Of a DNA stretch of 64,000 bases, positions 63,970 to 64,000 are shown in pieces; positions within the stretch are counted from its first letter, which is position 1; every line of letters begins with the position of its first letter. The DNA is from Phenylobacterium sp. (lineage in GTDB: Bacteria; Pseudomonadota; Alphaproteobacteria; Caulobacterales; Caulobacteraceae): assembly GCF_030697305.1 (NCBI RefSeq), contig NZ_JAUYQL010000135.1:29408-93407 (forward strand), written 5' to 3'. The notes beneath the pieces were generated by a model. That model was not told the DNA's origin and did not search any database. It worked only from the letters and a program-made list of their open reading frames with translations. The translations under genes and the position numbers were made by a program.

Positions 63970-64000
63970 GACCGCTCACCCCGGCGAATGCCGGGGCCCA
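63970..64000 (+). repeat. Palindromic repeat, copy C, cut by window end
   Basis: CCGCTCACCCCGGCGAATGCCGGGGCCCA; same order of blocks as A1/B1 with a changed stem. Confidence 0.8.

Overview
This is a 64 kb high-GC alphaproteobacterial chromosome segment, most likely Caulobacteraceae (Caulobacter/Phenylobacterium-like). That placement is inferred from protein similarity and remembered gene order; I ran no searches. The window is mostly dense housekeeping sequence: rpsT-dnaA; an opposed dnaN-recF-gyrB operon; grpE-hrcA; rph; rdgB-hemW-rsmI-yraN-sirB1-gshB; a ShkA-like hybrid kinase; ampG-like MFS; rlmN; large NAD-glutamate dehydrogenase; purH; rpe; rsmB-like; pyrF; kup; argG. No rRNA, tRNA, CRISPR array, prophage or transposase was found. 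The least conventional features are: (1) a 398-bp cassette of perfect 33-bp inverted repeats, each an internal palindrome, around a frameshifted GIY-YIG nuclease gene, with one repeat supplying the C-terminus of QueG; a second REPIN-like inverted pair of the same family lies between gdh and purH and a third copy sits at the window end; (2) a ZTP (pfl) riboswitch aptamer upstream of purH; (3) a BrnT/BrnA toxin-antitoxin module between dnaN and grpE with a near-leaderless promoter and palindromic operators; (4) tandem operator-like repeats in front of an ArsR/DUF899 pair; (5) a LuxR-type gene with a nested out-of-frame ORF of better codon quality; (6) a hairpin that may hide a Shine-Dalgarno sequence; and (7) a secreted Tyr/Asp-repeat plus Gly/Lys-repeat protein.
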